A stretch of 64,000 nt of DNA from positions 141,794,462 to 141,858,461 of the forward strand of contig CM077644.1 of NCBI GenBank assembly GCA_039707465.1, read 5' to 3'. Below are positions 11,118-23,849 of the stretch, in pieces (position 1 is the stretch's first letter; every line of letters begins with the position of its first letter). The position numbers were made by a program, and so were the translations under genes. This DNA comes from Rhabdophis nuchalis. Its lineage: Eukaryota; Chordata; Lepidosauria; Squamata; Natricidae. The notes under the pieces are model-generated. The model did not search any database and had not been told where the DNA came from. It saw only the letters and a list, made by a program, of their open reading frames with translations.

Positions 11118-12208
11118 TTTTATTCCTATCGTTTTTATATAAAGGTAGTCCTCAACTTTCAACCACAGTTGACATTTCTGTTGCTAAGTGAGACAATTGT
11201 AAAATAGATTTCCCCCCTGTTTTACTATCTTTCTTGCCACAGTTGTTAAGTGAATCCCTGCACTTGTTAAGTTATTAACATGGTTGCAAAGTGAATCTGG
11301 CTTGCCCTTTGACTTTGTTTGTCAGAAGGTCACAAAAGGTGATCACATGACCCTGGGGCACCGAAATCATCATGAATATGAGCCAATTGCCAGGTGTCCA
11401 TAGAGTGCTGCAACAATCCTAAGTGTGAAAAACGATCATAAATCACTTTTTTCAATGCCATTATAACAATCACTAAATAAAACATTGTAAGTCAAGAACT
11501 ACCTGTACTTCACCTGTTGGCTAGCTGGGCCTTTTCATGATTTGACTGTAACCAAGCTGCACTAACAGGACTCAAGATACCATACACTGCTCAAGATTGC
11601 AGGACGTTGCTTCACGGTGTTCATTAGTATGTCTGCCCTGAATTCACAATGGATTGTGTGAGTTTTCTGTGTACATAGGAACTGAATATGGACTCAGGCA
11701 AGATGGAGCTTGTTCTCTTGTTTGTGTACACACGAAGGCCTTCACAAACACCACATGATGCATCGTGCCCAAACTTCTTTGTTTAAAAAAATCTAGTTTC
11801 TATAAGATGTTGATGGATGCAGTTGATTCTAGATTTTGCTTTCCTGAACTCTGGTGCTGAAGCTATTTCTCATAGTACAGTAGACAAGAAAAGCACATTG
11901 CTCCTTCCTATCAATTTTGCTGTAATTAATAGAAATATTAAGCAGATCCACTCCATTAAGTTATCACTGTATTTGCAATAGGCACAGTTTGTAGCTTTTT
12001 CCTTGTAAGTTTCATAAACGTCTACATTACAATCAGTATGCATAATTTCATATACTTATTGTCCACCTCTAGTATATACATTTTAAATAAGCGGTAGGTT
12101 AAATAATAGGAAAAAATATTTTTGACAGTAACATTCCACAGAGAAAGCGATAACTGAGCTGCTGTCTGTTTTCCAGGGATGTCTCCAAAAGAGGGGGTGA
12201 GGCTTTAG
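11118..12208 (-). other. HOPX: probable HOPX 3' UTR region, extent uncertain
   Basis: This is non-coding sequence after the HOPX stop. The first clear AATAAA signals on the minus strand are at 11118-11123 and then 10267-10272. If the first is used, the 3' UTR is about 1.1 kb and would carry the Tigger-like element at 11142-11505. The transcript end is inference only. Confidence 0.35.
11142..11505. mobile_element. Tigger-like short DNA transposon (TA-flanked)
   Basis: The ends are AAGGTAGTCCTCAACTTTC and AGAACTACCTG, flanked by TA on both sides. Inside are the GTTGCTAAGTGAGA, TTGTTAAGTGAATC and GGTCACAAAAGGTGATCACATG blocks shared by the other copies. The Tc1/mariner (Tigger) assignment is inferred from TIR form and the TA target. 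Confidence 0.75.
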
Positions 12209-12286
12209 TCAATCTCTGACAGACCTGGATTCTGAAGGAAGCCCTTCCGATTTCCTCCACTCTCCCAGCCGCTTCTTGAACCATTC
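12209..12286 (-). other. HOPX: HOPX last coding exon
   Basis: The acceptor CTCCAG lies just right of 12286. The exon encodes the homeodomain helix-3 region and the conserved C-terminal SEGLPSE tail, then TGA at 12209-12211. A Tigger-like element starts only about 50 bases upstream in the intron, at 12337. Confidence 0.93.
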
Positions 12287-13988
12287 CTGGAGAAATAAAG
12301 GCATGTTTCCCAATGAGTAAAGAGGACAGTGGGCTACAGGTAGTCCTCAACCTATGACCACAATTGAACCCAACATTCCTGTTGCTAAGCAAGTCAAGGA
12401 GTTCTGCCTCATTTTATGATTTTTCTTGCCTCCGTTGTTAAGTGAATCCCTGCAATTGTTAAGTAAGTAATCTGGTTGTTAAGTGAATCTGGCTTCCCCA
12501 TTGTCTTTGCTTGTCAAAAGGTCACAAAAGATGATCACATGACCCCAAGACACTGCAACAGTCATAAATATGAACCAGTTGCCAAGCATCTGAATTTTAA
12601 TCAGATGATTATGGGGATGTTGGAAAGGTCATAACTGTGAAAAACGGTCATAAGTCACTTTTTTCAGTGCTGTTGTAATGGTGCTGTTGAATGGTCACTA
12701 AATGAATGGTTGTAAGTGGAGGTGTCAACCCTGAAGCTGGCCTGACCGAGGCCAATTCGAGACTTCACCACTGACACACTGGAGAAGAGGGTCGGAGTGG
12801 GGAATAGAGATAGTTGGGGTGTGGTAGCCAAAACAAAATACTTTCTCTTGGGAACCAAGGACATTGCTGCTGGTGCTCGGAAGGAGGGGACTGGAGTCAT
12901 CTTGCAACTGGACAGTATCCTGATTGGACCTTGTGACTGCTTTGAGAAAGTGAAAAACTTTTACTTTTAATTAGGTGAAAACCACAGTAATAGGAAGAGT
13001 CGGTTTTCATCAGCCTGTGCTAATATGACATATAAAATAATCTAGGTTTTGAAAAGAGAAAAAAAAAAGAATGGCTATTCCATCTGGGAAAATATAGGTA
13101 TGGAATGGGTGTTCTCATTTTGACCTATTAGTAAAAGAAAATAAGTTTTGAATACTTACTAAAAAAAGGAATACACAAAATACACAATACTCTTGCTTGT
13201 TTTGTATATTGAGGGAGGATGAATTAGGTTTAAAAACAAAACAAAACAGGAAGACCGAGCTCTCTTATCTGTAGCCGAATGTGCTGTGATTCATTCTATC
13301 ATCTCTACAGCATTCTACCACTCCATTTTTGATCCACTGGGAAACAGGAGAGTCAAATGGCATAAAGCATTGGTCCCACCATAAACATCCCACAGTGGTC
13401 TCCTTCTATCAGTAAGAAGATTCTGATTCTACAGAAGGGATTGTAGGCAGATTCTCATTCCCCTCTCATATGTTCTAGAACAGTGATGGCGAACCTTTTG
13501 GCACAGGGTGCCCAAACCAGAGGGTGCATGCGCATGCCAGAGAGCTGGAAACCTGACGACCAGCTGGCTGGCATGCATGTGCGCATCGGAAAGCTGACGA
13601 CCAGCTGGCTGAGCTGGGGAGATGGTGTGCATGCCTACCGAGGGGGCTCTGCATGCCATCTCTGGCATACATGCCATAGGTTCACCATCACGGTTCTAGA
13701 AGATGATGCCCTAACAAAGGCTGGGAGGAAATGAGAAGAAATAATTGATTAGGAAGTAGTACGGTATTGAGAGAAAGGTGGCCCAAAAATGAATGGATCA
13801 CCTCAAGATGCAAATGATTGTATTTGAAGTTAAAAGACATGGCTACTCACTAGAACCTTTTCTACTGATAGCCCCGCCTCAGCAGCGATGAGGTCAAGGG
13901 TGGCACGATCAGGGTTCTTGCTGATTCTGGTGAAGTTGTACTCCAAAATCTCCACCTGGTCTTCTCTGATAGCCTTTTCCGTGGACAT
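12209..13988 (-). CDS. HOPX: HOPX, homeodomain-only protein (two coding exons)
   Basis: Coding exons are 13851-13988 (46 codons from ATG at 13986-13988) and 12209-12286 (25 codons plus TGA). Exon one ends at a GTGAGT donor in phase 0; exon two follows a CTCCAG acceptor. The product is 71 residues; mammalian HOPX is 73. Recognisable segments are EDQVEILEYNF and LIAAEAGLS in exon one, and WFKKRL...WRKSEGLPSE in exon two. The fold is a divergent homeodomain. The helix-3 position that is Asn in DNA-binding homeodomains reads Lys in WFKKRL, as expected for a family that acts through protein partners (SRF and chromatin cofactors are known in mammals) rather than by binding DNA. The exon boundary sits just before the EWF/KWF motif, as in mammals. 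The intron holds a Tigger-like element and a hAT element. The 5' UTR exon or exons are not certain. Identity is from recognised motifs, not a search. Confidence 0.93.
12337..12720. mobile_element. Tigger-like element in the HOPX intron
   Basis: It starts CAGGTAGTCCTCAACC after TA and carries the family core. The right end is eroded near GGTTGTAAGTGGA. It lies about 50 bases from the HOPX acceptor. Confidence 0.75.
13480..13692. mobile_element. hAT-like element in the HOPX intron, TSD GTTCTAGA
   Basis: The ends are CAGTGATGGCGAACC and GGTTCACCATCACG. A perfect 8-bp TSD lies at 13472-13479 and 13693-13700. The TIRs resemble OposCharlie/OC1-type hATs from memory. Confidence 0.85.
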
Positions 13989-14023
13989 TTTCACTTTGTA
14001 CACGTTTGGTAGAACACAGAGAG
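13851..14023 (-). other. HOPX: HOPX first coding exon with possible 5' UTR part
   Basis: The coding part is 13851-13988. Upstream on the minus strand, a pyrimidine-rich stretch ends in CCTAG at about 14024-14028, a plausible acceptor that would start the exon at 14023 with a 35-nt untranslated leader. The donor at 13845-13850 reads GTGAGT. Confidence 0.65.
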
Positions 14024-14059
14024 CTAGGAAGGCATATCAACATAGAGAAATTAGATTCT

Positions 14060-14640
14060 TATTTTTTATTTTATTTTGCCAAACATGAATTAGATAACAG
14101 ACATATGTATAAACATGATTATGAATACATGAAATGGGTACAAATACAAGGAAATGTTAGGACAGGGATGGTGGGCACTCTTGCATGCTCCTTAAAGACC
14201 TCTTAGGAATGGGGTGAGGTCGACAGTAGACAGTCTACGGTTACAGTTTTGGGAGGTTTGGGGAAGAAACCACATTGTCAGGTAGCGCATTCCAGGCATT
14301 GACCATTCTGTTACTGAAGTCGTATTTTCTGCAATCAAGTTTGGAGCGATTTACCATAAGTTTGTATCTATTGTGAGCTTGTGTGTTGTTGTGGTTGAAG
14401 CTGAAGTATTCATTGGCAGGTAGGACATTGTAGCATATAATGGTATGTACTACGCTTAGGTCAGATCGGAGATGGCGAAGTTCTAAGTTGTCTAAACCCA
14501 AAATTTCAAGTCTGATGTCATAAGGTATTCTGCTGCTAGCAGAGGGGTGAAGGACTCTTCTCATGAAATATCTCTGGACTGTGCAGAAGTTACTATTTGC
14601 CTGATCCCTCTGTTCCACCTTAGTTCCACCTTAAATACAA
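14060..14640 (-). mobile_element. CR1/L3-type LINE 3' fragment, minus strand
   Basis: The open frame 14241-14618 encodes the C-terminal end of a CR1-L3 ORF2: VQRYFMRRVLHPS, ILGLDNLELRHLRSDL, NRMVNAWNALPDNVV. The 3' UTR continues to an A-rich tail near 14060. It pairs with the copy at 43583-44160, with the same 3' UTR words read in reverse. Confidence 0.82.
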
Positions 14641-15179
14641 AGCCAGCTGGGTCACCTTAGGTTCTTTCTCTCAGTCCTAGGAAAGCAGGCAAGAATAAAC
14701 TTCATACTTATGAAAATCTTGTTAGAAAACCACAGGGACCTGTCATCAAAAACTGAAACAGAGGCACCAAATAGAGAGTTTTCTTCTGACAATGATCAAA
14801 TGGGAACCCTGACAAGGTGCCCATTATGAACTGCAATCCATCATTGTATGCCAATGATCAAATGCAGTGAACTGCTAAATAAGTGCATGTCCCTCATACT
14901 CTGAAACATAGTCCAAAGCTAATTAGTTTTAGGTGCCATATATCAAATGTTACCACATTCAATTCAATTCTCAAAAGTTACATGTTTAAAAGAGGCACAA
15001 CTTGGTGCAATCAGTAGTACTACTCGCTTTATGAATATTTATAATATAATGAGGTTTTATGATTGATCATGTGCCATGAAGTCAGCATCAGCTCAGAGTC
15101 ATTTTATAGGGGAGATGGGTGGCATCAAAATTTAAGTAAGTAAACAAACAAAAAGATCTTAATGACCAAATAGCCTTTC

Positions 15180-15256
15180 TTCAGCTTTGCTGGCTGAGGA
15201 ATTCTGGGAGTTGAAGTCTACAGACCTTAAAGTTGCCAAGGTTGGAGACCCCTGGT
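15180..15256. mobile_element. half of the CCAGCC foldback hAT family
   Basis: It contains GCTGGCTGAGGAATTCTGGG, AGTTGAAGTC and GTTGCCAAGGTTGG and ends GACCCCTGG. It matches one arm of the palindrome at 27096-27231. Confidence 0.6.
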
Positions 15257-15636
15257 TTACATGATATAGTTAAAGAGATAACATCATCCTTTATTCACTC
15301 TCCACTTCTTATTCTCGTTCTCCTGACATTTTGAAATGGCTGCTTCTCAGACTACTTCAGTACCATGTGCCTAAGAGTTACCTTTTCTTCGTTTTGAAAA
15401 AGTTTTATTGGGTTTTACAATTTTTTACAAATAGGGTAAGGGTATGGTGTAAAAAAGATATTGTGAGAACCTTTATGTCGAAGTCGTTGACCCCTTCCGA
15501 GGCTTCATAACAAAATATAGACAATACATTAAATTTTCATTTGTACTACAAAGTGGAAAGAAATGCAAATATATCATTGTAAAATCTATGCTAGCAATCA
15601 TGTATAAACATCCAAACAAAAGTTATACTGTACTGG

Positions 15637-15699
15637 GTCCGTTTGGAGAAGGGCGGGGTATAAATTTAATAAATGAAATAAATGAAATGAAATAAATTC
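15637..15699 (+). mobile_element. L2-like LINE/SINE 3' tail with TGAAA repeat
   Basis: It reads GGGTCCGTTTGGAGAAGGGC, GGGGTATAAATTTAATAAA, then a TGAAA/TAAA run. This is the conserved 3' end only, on the opposite strand to the L1 segment around it. Confidence 0.6.
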
Positions 15700-16255
15700 A
15701 CTTTTGAGATCTAAGTCTTTTGGCAATTGTATCTTCTTCTCCCTGGCCCTCAGTGGGCGGGGCCGCGGCACCCTCTGCTCCCCCATTTTCATCCTCCAGG
15801 ATTGAGGAATGTTTTTTAAGAAAGGCTTCTGCCTCTGCAATTGTTTTAATTCTTACTCTTCCTCCCTCCCAGAACACCAACATTCCCTCTGGCATCACCC
15901 ACTTGAACCAGACCCCCCTTTTAAATAATATTTTAGACAAGAAGGAATACTTCCTTCTTATCTCTCTAATCTTTTTCGGGATCTGCTTCAAGATGGCAAT
16001 CTCTTTCTGCTGGTAAATTAAAGGACTGTCTCTCTGCGCTCTCAGGATCCTTTCCCTTGTAGACCTTCTTACAAATTTAATATGTATCTCTCTGGGTACT
16101 TCATTTATCCTGGCATATGCTGAATTTATTCTATATATCAAATCTATGTCCCCCCTAATATCTTCTTTAGGCTTTTGTACATAATCTGCTAAAATTGTAC
16201 ACATTAAATCAGTTAAATCTTCACCGCTTGTCTCAGGAACGTTCTGAAATCTTAA
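15698..16255 (-). pseudogene. L1 ORF1 protein fragment (RRM and C-terminal domains)
   Basis: About 185 codons are open from FLRFQNVPE to the stop at 15698. The block with PREIHIKF, RSTRERILRAQ, IYQQKEIAILKQIPKKIREIRRKYSFL and WVMPEGMLVF follows the layout of the L1 ORF1p RNA-binding region. The N-terminal coiled coil is missing by 5' truncation. It binds L1 RNA in the parent element. Confidence 0.72.
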
Positions 16256-16662
16256 AAAATAAAGAGTTACCTTTTCTTAAATGAAATTTCACTTTTTGAA
16301 AAAGTATGTGCTTCATGTAGCAAAATAATTTAACTAATAATTGAAACTAAGCTTCTCTCTCTCCCCCAGTACGATCTGTTGGTCACATCAATCTCTCCAT
16401 GAGACCAGACAGCCAAATAAATTAAAAAAAAGAATTAAAAAAATACTAAGTAGTTGGGAAAGGAGATTTCTCAGATCAAAGAAAAGGCTTGCCTGTGGTT
16501 GAAGGAAATATAAAAAATGTTGACTTGTTACAGCTTGGAAAGTACAGTTCAGAATGATGAAAGGAAAGCACCGGCAATAGGGTGGAATAGTTTGAATTTC
16601 CTTATACTGTATTTTCTTCTTGGTAGGCGCTGTTCAGATGTCTTAACTTATGACTAATAAAC

Positions 16663-16930
16663 CAGAGGTGGTATTCAGCAGGTTTTGACCAGTTCTGGAG
16701 AACCAGTAGCGGAAATTTTGAGTAGTTCGGAAAACTGGTAAATACCCCCTCTGACTGGCCCTGCCCCAATCCATTCTCTGCCTCCTGGAGGAAATGAAGA
16801 TTTTGCAGTAATCTTATCATGGAGTGGGGAGGGTTTACAGTATCCTTCCCCTGCCATGCCCACCAAGTCATGCCATGCCCACCAAGCCATGCCCACAGAA
16901 CCAATAGTAAACTTTTTTGAATCATCACTG
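16663..16930. mobile_element. GGTGGGATTC-family hAT-like element, TSD TAATAAAC/TAATAATC
   Basis: It starts CAGAGGTGGTATTCAGC and ends TGAATCATCACTG. The 8-bp duplications match at 7 of 8 bases. Confidence 0.78.
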
Positions 16931-16939
16931 TAATAATCA

Positions 16940-18770
<1,831 letters not shown>

Positions 18771-18773
18771 GAG

Positions 18774-19035
18774 ATGGGACAGCAAGGTCATCACAGTTGC
18801 TATTCAGCAGCTTCTGACCAGTTCTGGAGAACTGGTAGTGGAAATTTTGAGTAGTTTGGCGAACCAGTAAATACCACCTCTGACTGGCCCCGCCCCCAAC
18901 TATTCTCGACTGATCGGGAGGGAATGGGGATTTTTCAGTATCCCTCTCCTGCCACACCCACCAAGCCATGCCATGCCACGCCCACCAAGCCCCGCCCACA
19001 GAATCAGTAGTAAAAAAAATTGAATCACACCACTG
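18774..19035. mobile_element. GGTGGGATTC-family hAT-like element
   Basis: It carries TTCTGACCAGTTCTGGAGAA, TTTGAGTAGTTTGG and the GCCACACCCACCAAGCC core, and ends GAATCACACCACTG. The left end is eroded. Confidence 0.7.
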
Positions 19036-19452
19036 AAGGGCACGCAAAGCATTTTCAGTTCAAAACATTTCAATTTGGAACGAGTACATTTCAAACCCAT
19101 TTCGAGTTTGGAAGAGAGATTCTGGTTTTATTAGAAATATTTAACAAAGTTCTAACCATTCTGAGGACGTTCTGAGCTTGAAACAGCCTCGTTTCACATT
19201 GAACCACCCATTCCAAATTTAAGGCGAAAGATTTTTACTAGACCCTAAACCTTAATGAAAGTTGAAACATGGTAAGGTTGCAGAAGGCTGTTTCAAACCT
19301 AAAGCAACTGTTTCAAACTGTTTCAAGAATTGCACACCTAAAATCTCTGTCCGGGAAATTTCAAATGGGATTACAAAATGAAGCTGGAAGCTGGTTTTCC
19401 AACTGATCCTATGCTGCCTTCCAATATAATACCCAATACCAAAACTATATGG

Positions 19453-19936
19453 CAATGGTGAAATCTAATTTCTCCACCACTGGTTCTGTGAGCATGACTT
19501 GGGGTGGTTGTGGTCATGTGATCAGGTGAGCATAGCCAACTTTTTTTTTCACTTTCAGCTATTTTGTTCAAGCTTTTTAAAACATTTTTCCCTGCCAGCT
19601 CGTCTGAACTGGCAGAGAAAAAATGTTTTAAAAAGCTTGAAAAAAAATAGTTTCCGAGGATCGCGAGGCTAAGCTGTGAGCCATGTAATCGTCAGCAGCT
19701 ATTTTTAAAGATTTTTAAAGCATTTCTCCCCTCTGCCAGTTCAGGCAAACCAGCAGGGGGAAAATGCTTTAAAAGGCAGAAAAAAAACTTCCGATGATTG
19801 CATGGCTCACAGCTGAGCTGCGCGATCCTGGGAAGCTATTTTTTTTACTACCGGTTTGCAAAACCAAGGACAATTGTCCCTACCAGTTCAGCCAAACCAG
19901 GCCAAAGTGAGCCGAACCGGGAGGATTCCACCCCTG
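19453..19936. mobile_element. hAT-like element with internal inverted repeats, TSD CTATATGG
   Basis: The ends are CAATGGTGAAATC and GGATTCCACCCCTG. A perfect 8-bp TSD lies at 19445-19452 and 19937-19944. Inside, AAGCTTTTTAAAACATTTTT recurs inverted around a GCCAG...CTGGC core, twice in diverged form. Confidence 0.82.
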
Positions 19937-20519
19937 CTATATGGATTATATTCATATACACATAAGTCCCGAACCATACATATCTGAATACAAGTAACCC
20001 ATTTTCCTAGATTTGAACAACAGGCTTAATCAGAAATAATCCCCTGTGGCTGGCTTTGCATAACACACTAGTTTACAAATTGGTGTTGGTGATGCCAGTG
20101 ATAACAGTGTATTGTGCAAATCTGGTTTAGTCTACAGGCACCATCTAGTCTAAAATACTTCAAGCAGCAAGTGTCTCTGCCTGCCCTTCTTTAAATTGCA
20201 ACATAGTAAAGCAACCTTATTTGGGGTCTTCCACCTGAAATGGTTATTCTACTTGTTTTTAACCGATTTTTCTACCAAGAGAAATATGTATCTTTAAATA
20301 AATATTTAAGGAGGAAAAGTGCCAGCTGGTAAGCTTTGGCTCTCCACAGCCACCCTCTCGTTCTTCACTTTATATACTATCATTCATTTATTGTAGCAAT
20401 CTACCTGCCCAGGAAGGAGATTGGCCATCCAGGTGCACATCTGCATTAGTATGTGGGAATGACCTGGGGAGGGGGAGAGGAGGGAAAGATGCAGACTCGA
20501 AAACCAGCATGTAAAAGAT

Positions 20520-21250
20520 ATCTCAGCCCACAGATGGCGAGGAGGTGGAGGGGGTTGGTAGTTTTAAATTTCTGGGCATTTATATCTCAGAGGACCTCTC
20601 ATGGAATGCTAACATGCTTGTGAAGAAGGCACAGAAGACGCTGTACTTCCTGCGAATGCTAAGGAAGATAAATCTATCTCAGCATCTACTTCTGTCCTTC
20701 TGTGCTGCACCTACTATCCTACTATTGCAGCACTATTGAGAGTGTCCTGACATACGTCATTCGCATGGTATGGGAGCAGCTCTGCAGCAGACACAAAAGC
20801 TCTACAGAGCATCATTAAAACTGCCTAGAATATCATTGGGCTCCAGCTACCAATCCTGGATGACATCTTCACATCTTGCTGTTTGAGGAAGTTGCATAAC
20901 ATCATCAGAGACTCTTCCCATCCTGCTTACAATCGTTTTAGACTGTTGCCTTCTGGCAGAAGATACAGAACAATTAAAACTAGGACCACACGTCTTCTGA
21001 ACGGCTTTTATCCTAGAGCTATAATTGCACTCAGCGATGAACTAAAGGGTCACCATCAGTGAGCTATTGGACAGCACTACTTGGTCTGTTGTGTGGATGC
21101 TTGGGTGATTTAGGGGTGGGGTTTTTTTGGTGGGTGGGGGGTGTTTTGGGGATTGTTATGGATGTTGGGCCTGGTCTCTGGATGCTATGTGAATTTTGTT
21201 GTATGTGTAAACTGGGTATGTACAAACAATGACAATAAAATAAAGTAAAG
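20520..21250 (+). mobile_element. Rex1/Babar-like LINE 3' part
   Basis: It encodes GSFKFLGIYISEDLSWNAN and a KKAQKTLYFLRMLRKI block, later in other frames. The 3' end is ACAATGACAATAAAATAAAG. Stops and frameshifts are present. The Rex-Babar label is from recalled motifs and could be another CR1-group clade. Confidence 0.65.
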
Positions 21251-21429
21251 AAGGAGGGAGGGCATGGGAAGCATCTCAGAAGAGACCCTCCGTAGTTTTC
21301 TGAATAGTAAAATGAAAGGAGGGGAGAAATACCTTCAGTCTTACAAGATTCTGCTAATATAACCTTACAATAAAAAATAATGAGCTAGTACTCCTGATTG
21401 TGTTTTTCTGTCTGGATTACCTTGCAGGG

Positions 21430-21880
21430 CTAACAACATCAATACATTTTGACATTATTATGCAATCTAAATATAATTTTCTATCACTATAAGAGTTCAT
21501 CACTATATAAACTCCTATACGAGTTTATCATTCCTATATCTCCTTTTTCTTGTATCATCACTCTGCTGAATACCTACAGTAATTATCACATTACTGTCTT
21601 ATATATAATGGTGTTTACCATGTTGTGTGGCTCCTTTTCATCTTTTCTACTACCTTCTCATGTTGGCACCTTATGATTATATTACTTTATTGCTTTTATG
21701 TACACTGAAAACTCATGCAGAGAAACAAATTCCTTGTGTGTCCATCACATTTGGCCAATAAAGTATTCTATTCTATTCTATTCTATTCTATTCTATTCTA
21801 TTCTACTCTATTCTACGCTACCCTACCCTACCCTATCCTATCCTATCCCATTCCATTCCATTCCATTCCATTCCATCAAA
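21430..21880 (+). mobile_element. snake L3-type CR1 3' UTR with pentamer array
   Basis: The 3' UTR ends CACATTTGGCCAATAAAGTA followed by an ATTCT run (AATAG on the other strand) from 21768. The array then drifts to CCTAT and CCATT. Seeding of AATAG arrays by snake L3 elements is known. Confidence 0.78.
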
Positions 21881-21890
21881 ACCTCTACAT

Positions 21891-21975
21891 CAGGAGTGTC
21901 CAAACTTGGACTGGCTGGGGAATTCTGGGAGTTGAAGTCCACAAGTCTTAAAGTGCAGAAGCTTGGACACCCCTG
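21891..21975. mobile_element. short foldback-family hAT, TSD CTCTACAT/CTCTACAG
   Basis: The ends are CAGGAGTGTCCAAACTTGG and GCTTGGACACCCCTG, with 8-bp duplications matching at 7 of 8. The interior is GGCTGGGGAATTCTGGGAG. Confidence 0.8.
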
Positions 21976-22250
21976 CTCTACAGGAAGCAACTCTATGAGA
22001 AATCTATAGAACGGGGAATGTTCAAATTGTCACCAGATAAGAGGTTGTAACCAACAAAGCATCACAATTCCCACGTAGTTTCATCACAGTTCCAGATTTT
22101 CCTTGAAATAGCTAATTTGAATAAAGGGAGATACAAGAACATTGGCTCAGGGAGAATCAGGGAGCTGAGAATTTCCCACTATATGTGCCATCCTGAAACC
22201 GCTTACATGGTGCCTTTGAAATGGCTTTTGAAGGAAAGAGGGCTGGGAGG

Positions 22251-22338
22251 ACATTATACCAGGTCATTTGTATAGAGGTGGGCACAGGAGGGACAAACCT
22301 CCTGTGCCCACCTCTATACAAATGACCTGGTATAATGT
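22251..22338. repeat. perfect 41-bp inverted repeat
   Basis: The left arm 22251-22291 and right arm 22298-22338 are exact reverse complements with a 6-base loop (GACAAA). It matches no transposon family recognised here. Confidence 0.9.
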
Positions 22339-22379
22339 TAAGGCATAACTTTGCTTAAATAGCTTAAAGTCTTCTTAGT

Positions 22380-22720
22380 GTCCCTTTCTGGACTGGGGGG
22401 TCACTGAAACTACAGCTCATATCCTGTGTATTGCCCTCTCTATAGAGACTCACAGACTCATCTTAGCACCTTACTTGATTCAATATCTGGGGGACTCTGA
22501 TCATTTTCAAGTAAAACTTATTGTCAGATCATTATGATTCAGTTTCTCTGACTGTAGCTAAAATTGGTTATACTGTCTGTAAAATTAGGTAGGCTTTGAT
22601 CACCTATTGATTTCACCATGACATGTAATATATCATCATGCCTTGTTCTGTTCAGTTTTGCTTTATTTTAATGATTAATTTTTGTGCTGGTCTATGACCC
22701 TAATAAATATTTAATTGAAT
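22380..22720 (+). mobile_element. possible LINE 3' end
   Basis: A CPLYRDSQTH-like reading is followed by TTTTTGTGCTGGTCTATGAC and CCTAATAAATATT. The words resemble a squamate LINE C-terminus and tail (R4-like by memory). Uncertain. Confidence 0.35.
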
Positions 22721-23840
22721 TGACAATGTTTTTAGGAGCTTTTAAGCCATTTGGAGTTGGAGCCGTTTGGAGCCAATTTGACTAAAGGAGCCTTTTCCTA
22801 TGAACAATGTCTATTAGGTTAACCCCTTTCCTCCTCTTCCTTCTTCCACAACCAGTCCTGTACAAATATGCAATAGCATCCCACTTGAAGAAGTAGTAGG
22901 GAAACTGGGATGTGGCATAATCCAGTCATGGCCATGGATGTGGCTCGAAGGAAACTTATAGCCAAAGTAAATCTGATGATTTTGGCATTTAAGATACAGG
23001 TGCTACAAAACCAAACACTGCAGTTTTAAAACATGCAAATACCATAGCTGTGATGATGACCTTAAAGCACTCATTCTTTACCCTTGATGGTGCCTTAGTG
23101 TTTTGCCCTTTAATGAAGCCCAAAATTAGAAGCTATTATTTGCAGTTGGAGAGATGCCCTCTCCTTACAAAGACCTAAACATGGTTTTTCCCAAGACCGC
23201 AAAGAAACAGATACATTCCCCGCTCCTCGTGGCCCCTCTCTTGGAGGTATTTGCAATTAAAACGAAAAAACAAAAGTGCACATCAAAGACAAAGACAATT
23301 GAATGCAAAGTCCATCTGCAGCGACTCTGTTCTCAAGCAAAGGCCAATCAAAATGCTGAAGGTCTTACATAATGTTTTGCTGGCTTCTGAGTCCCAGCCA
23401 ATGATCCTCAACTCCCTGTCACAGAAGCCAGTTGCCTTGGCACTCCTGAGGATGGAGGGGGAAAGTACACAAGGGCCATTCACCAGATGCTGTTTTGGGG
23501 GTTGTTCTGTCCCAGTTTTGAATAGAAACATAATCCTAGTTCATCTTGTCTTTGAGGGAACACAGCTTTGTGACTTGCTCTTGTTTGCTTCGCTGGCAGC
23601 CATTGTAGCCTGGGTAAAGAATGGATGCTTTGCAATACCAACAACACCCCTCACCCCCACTTAAAAATACGACTAGGCCAAGTTGGGCTCTGCATATTAA
23701 TTTGTTGAGTGTTGCTTACGGAAAGCGCCCTGGAAATGGATCCAGGCTTCCTCTCATAAATCCAGCTCAGAGACCTGCTTAGTTAACAGTGAAAGACAGG
23801 GAGATATGTGAAGAGTGAAGCAGACTGTTTTCAGTGTTAC
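22721..23840. other. unassigned stretch
   Basis: A short open frame exists at 23251-23664 but shows no family motif or exon structure. No repeats were recognised. Confidence 0.5.
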
Positions 23841-23849
23841 TATTGGAAG

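Larger units (their letters stand above)
15390..16261 (-). mobile_element. L1-type insertion with ORF1 only, 17-bp TSD
   Basis: A perfect 17-bp TSD AAGAGTTACCTTTTCTT lies at 15373-15389 and 16262-16278. Reading leftwards, the insert starts inside an L1 ORF1 (FLRFQNVPE, then REIHIKFVRRSTRERIL), keeps the frame to the stop at 15698, then has an untranslated part and AATAAA (15404-15409) 14 bases from the end. The flank on the sense side reads TT|AAGAAAA, the usual L1 endonuclease target form. No ORF2 is present. A + strand L2-like tail (15637-15699) lies inside. Confidence 0.75.

Noticed and set aside
23251..23664. 137-codon open frame
   Set aside because: No motif, no start context, no splice structure.
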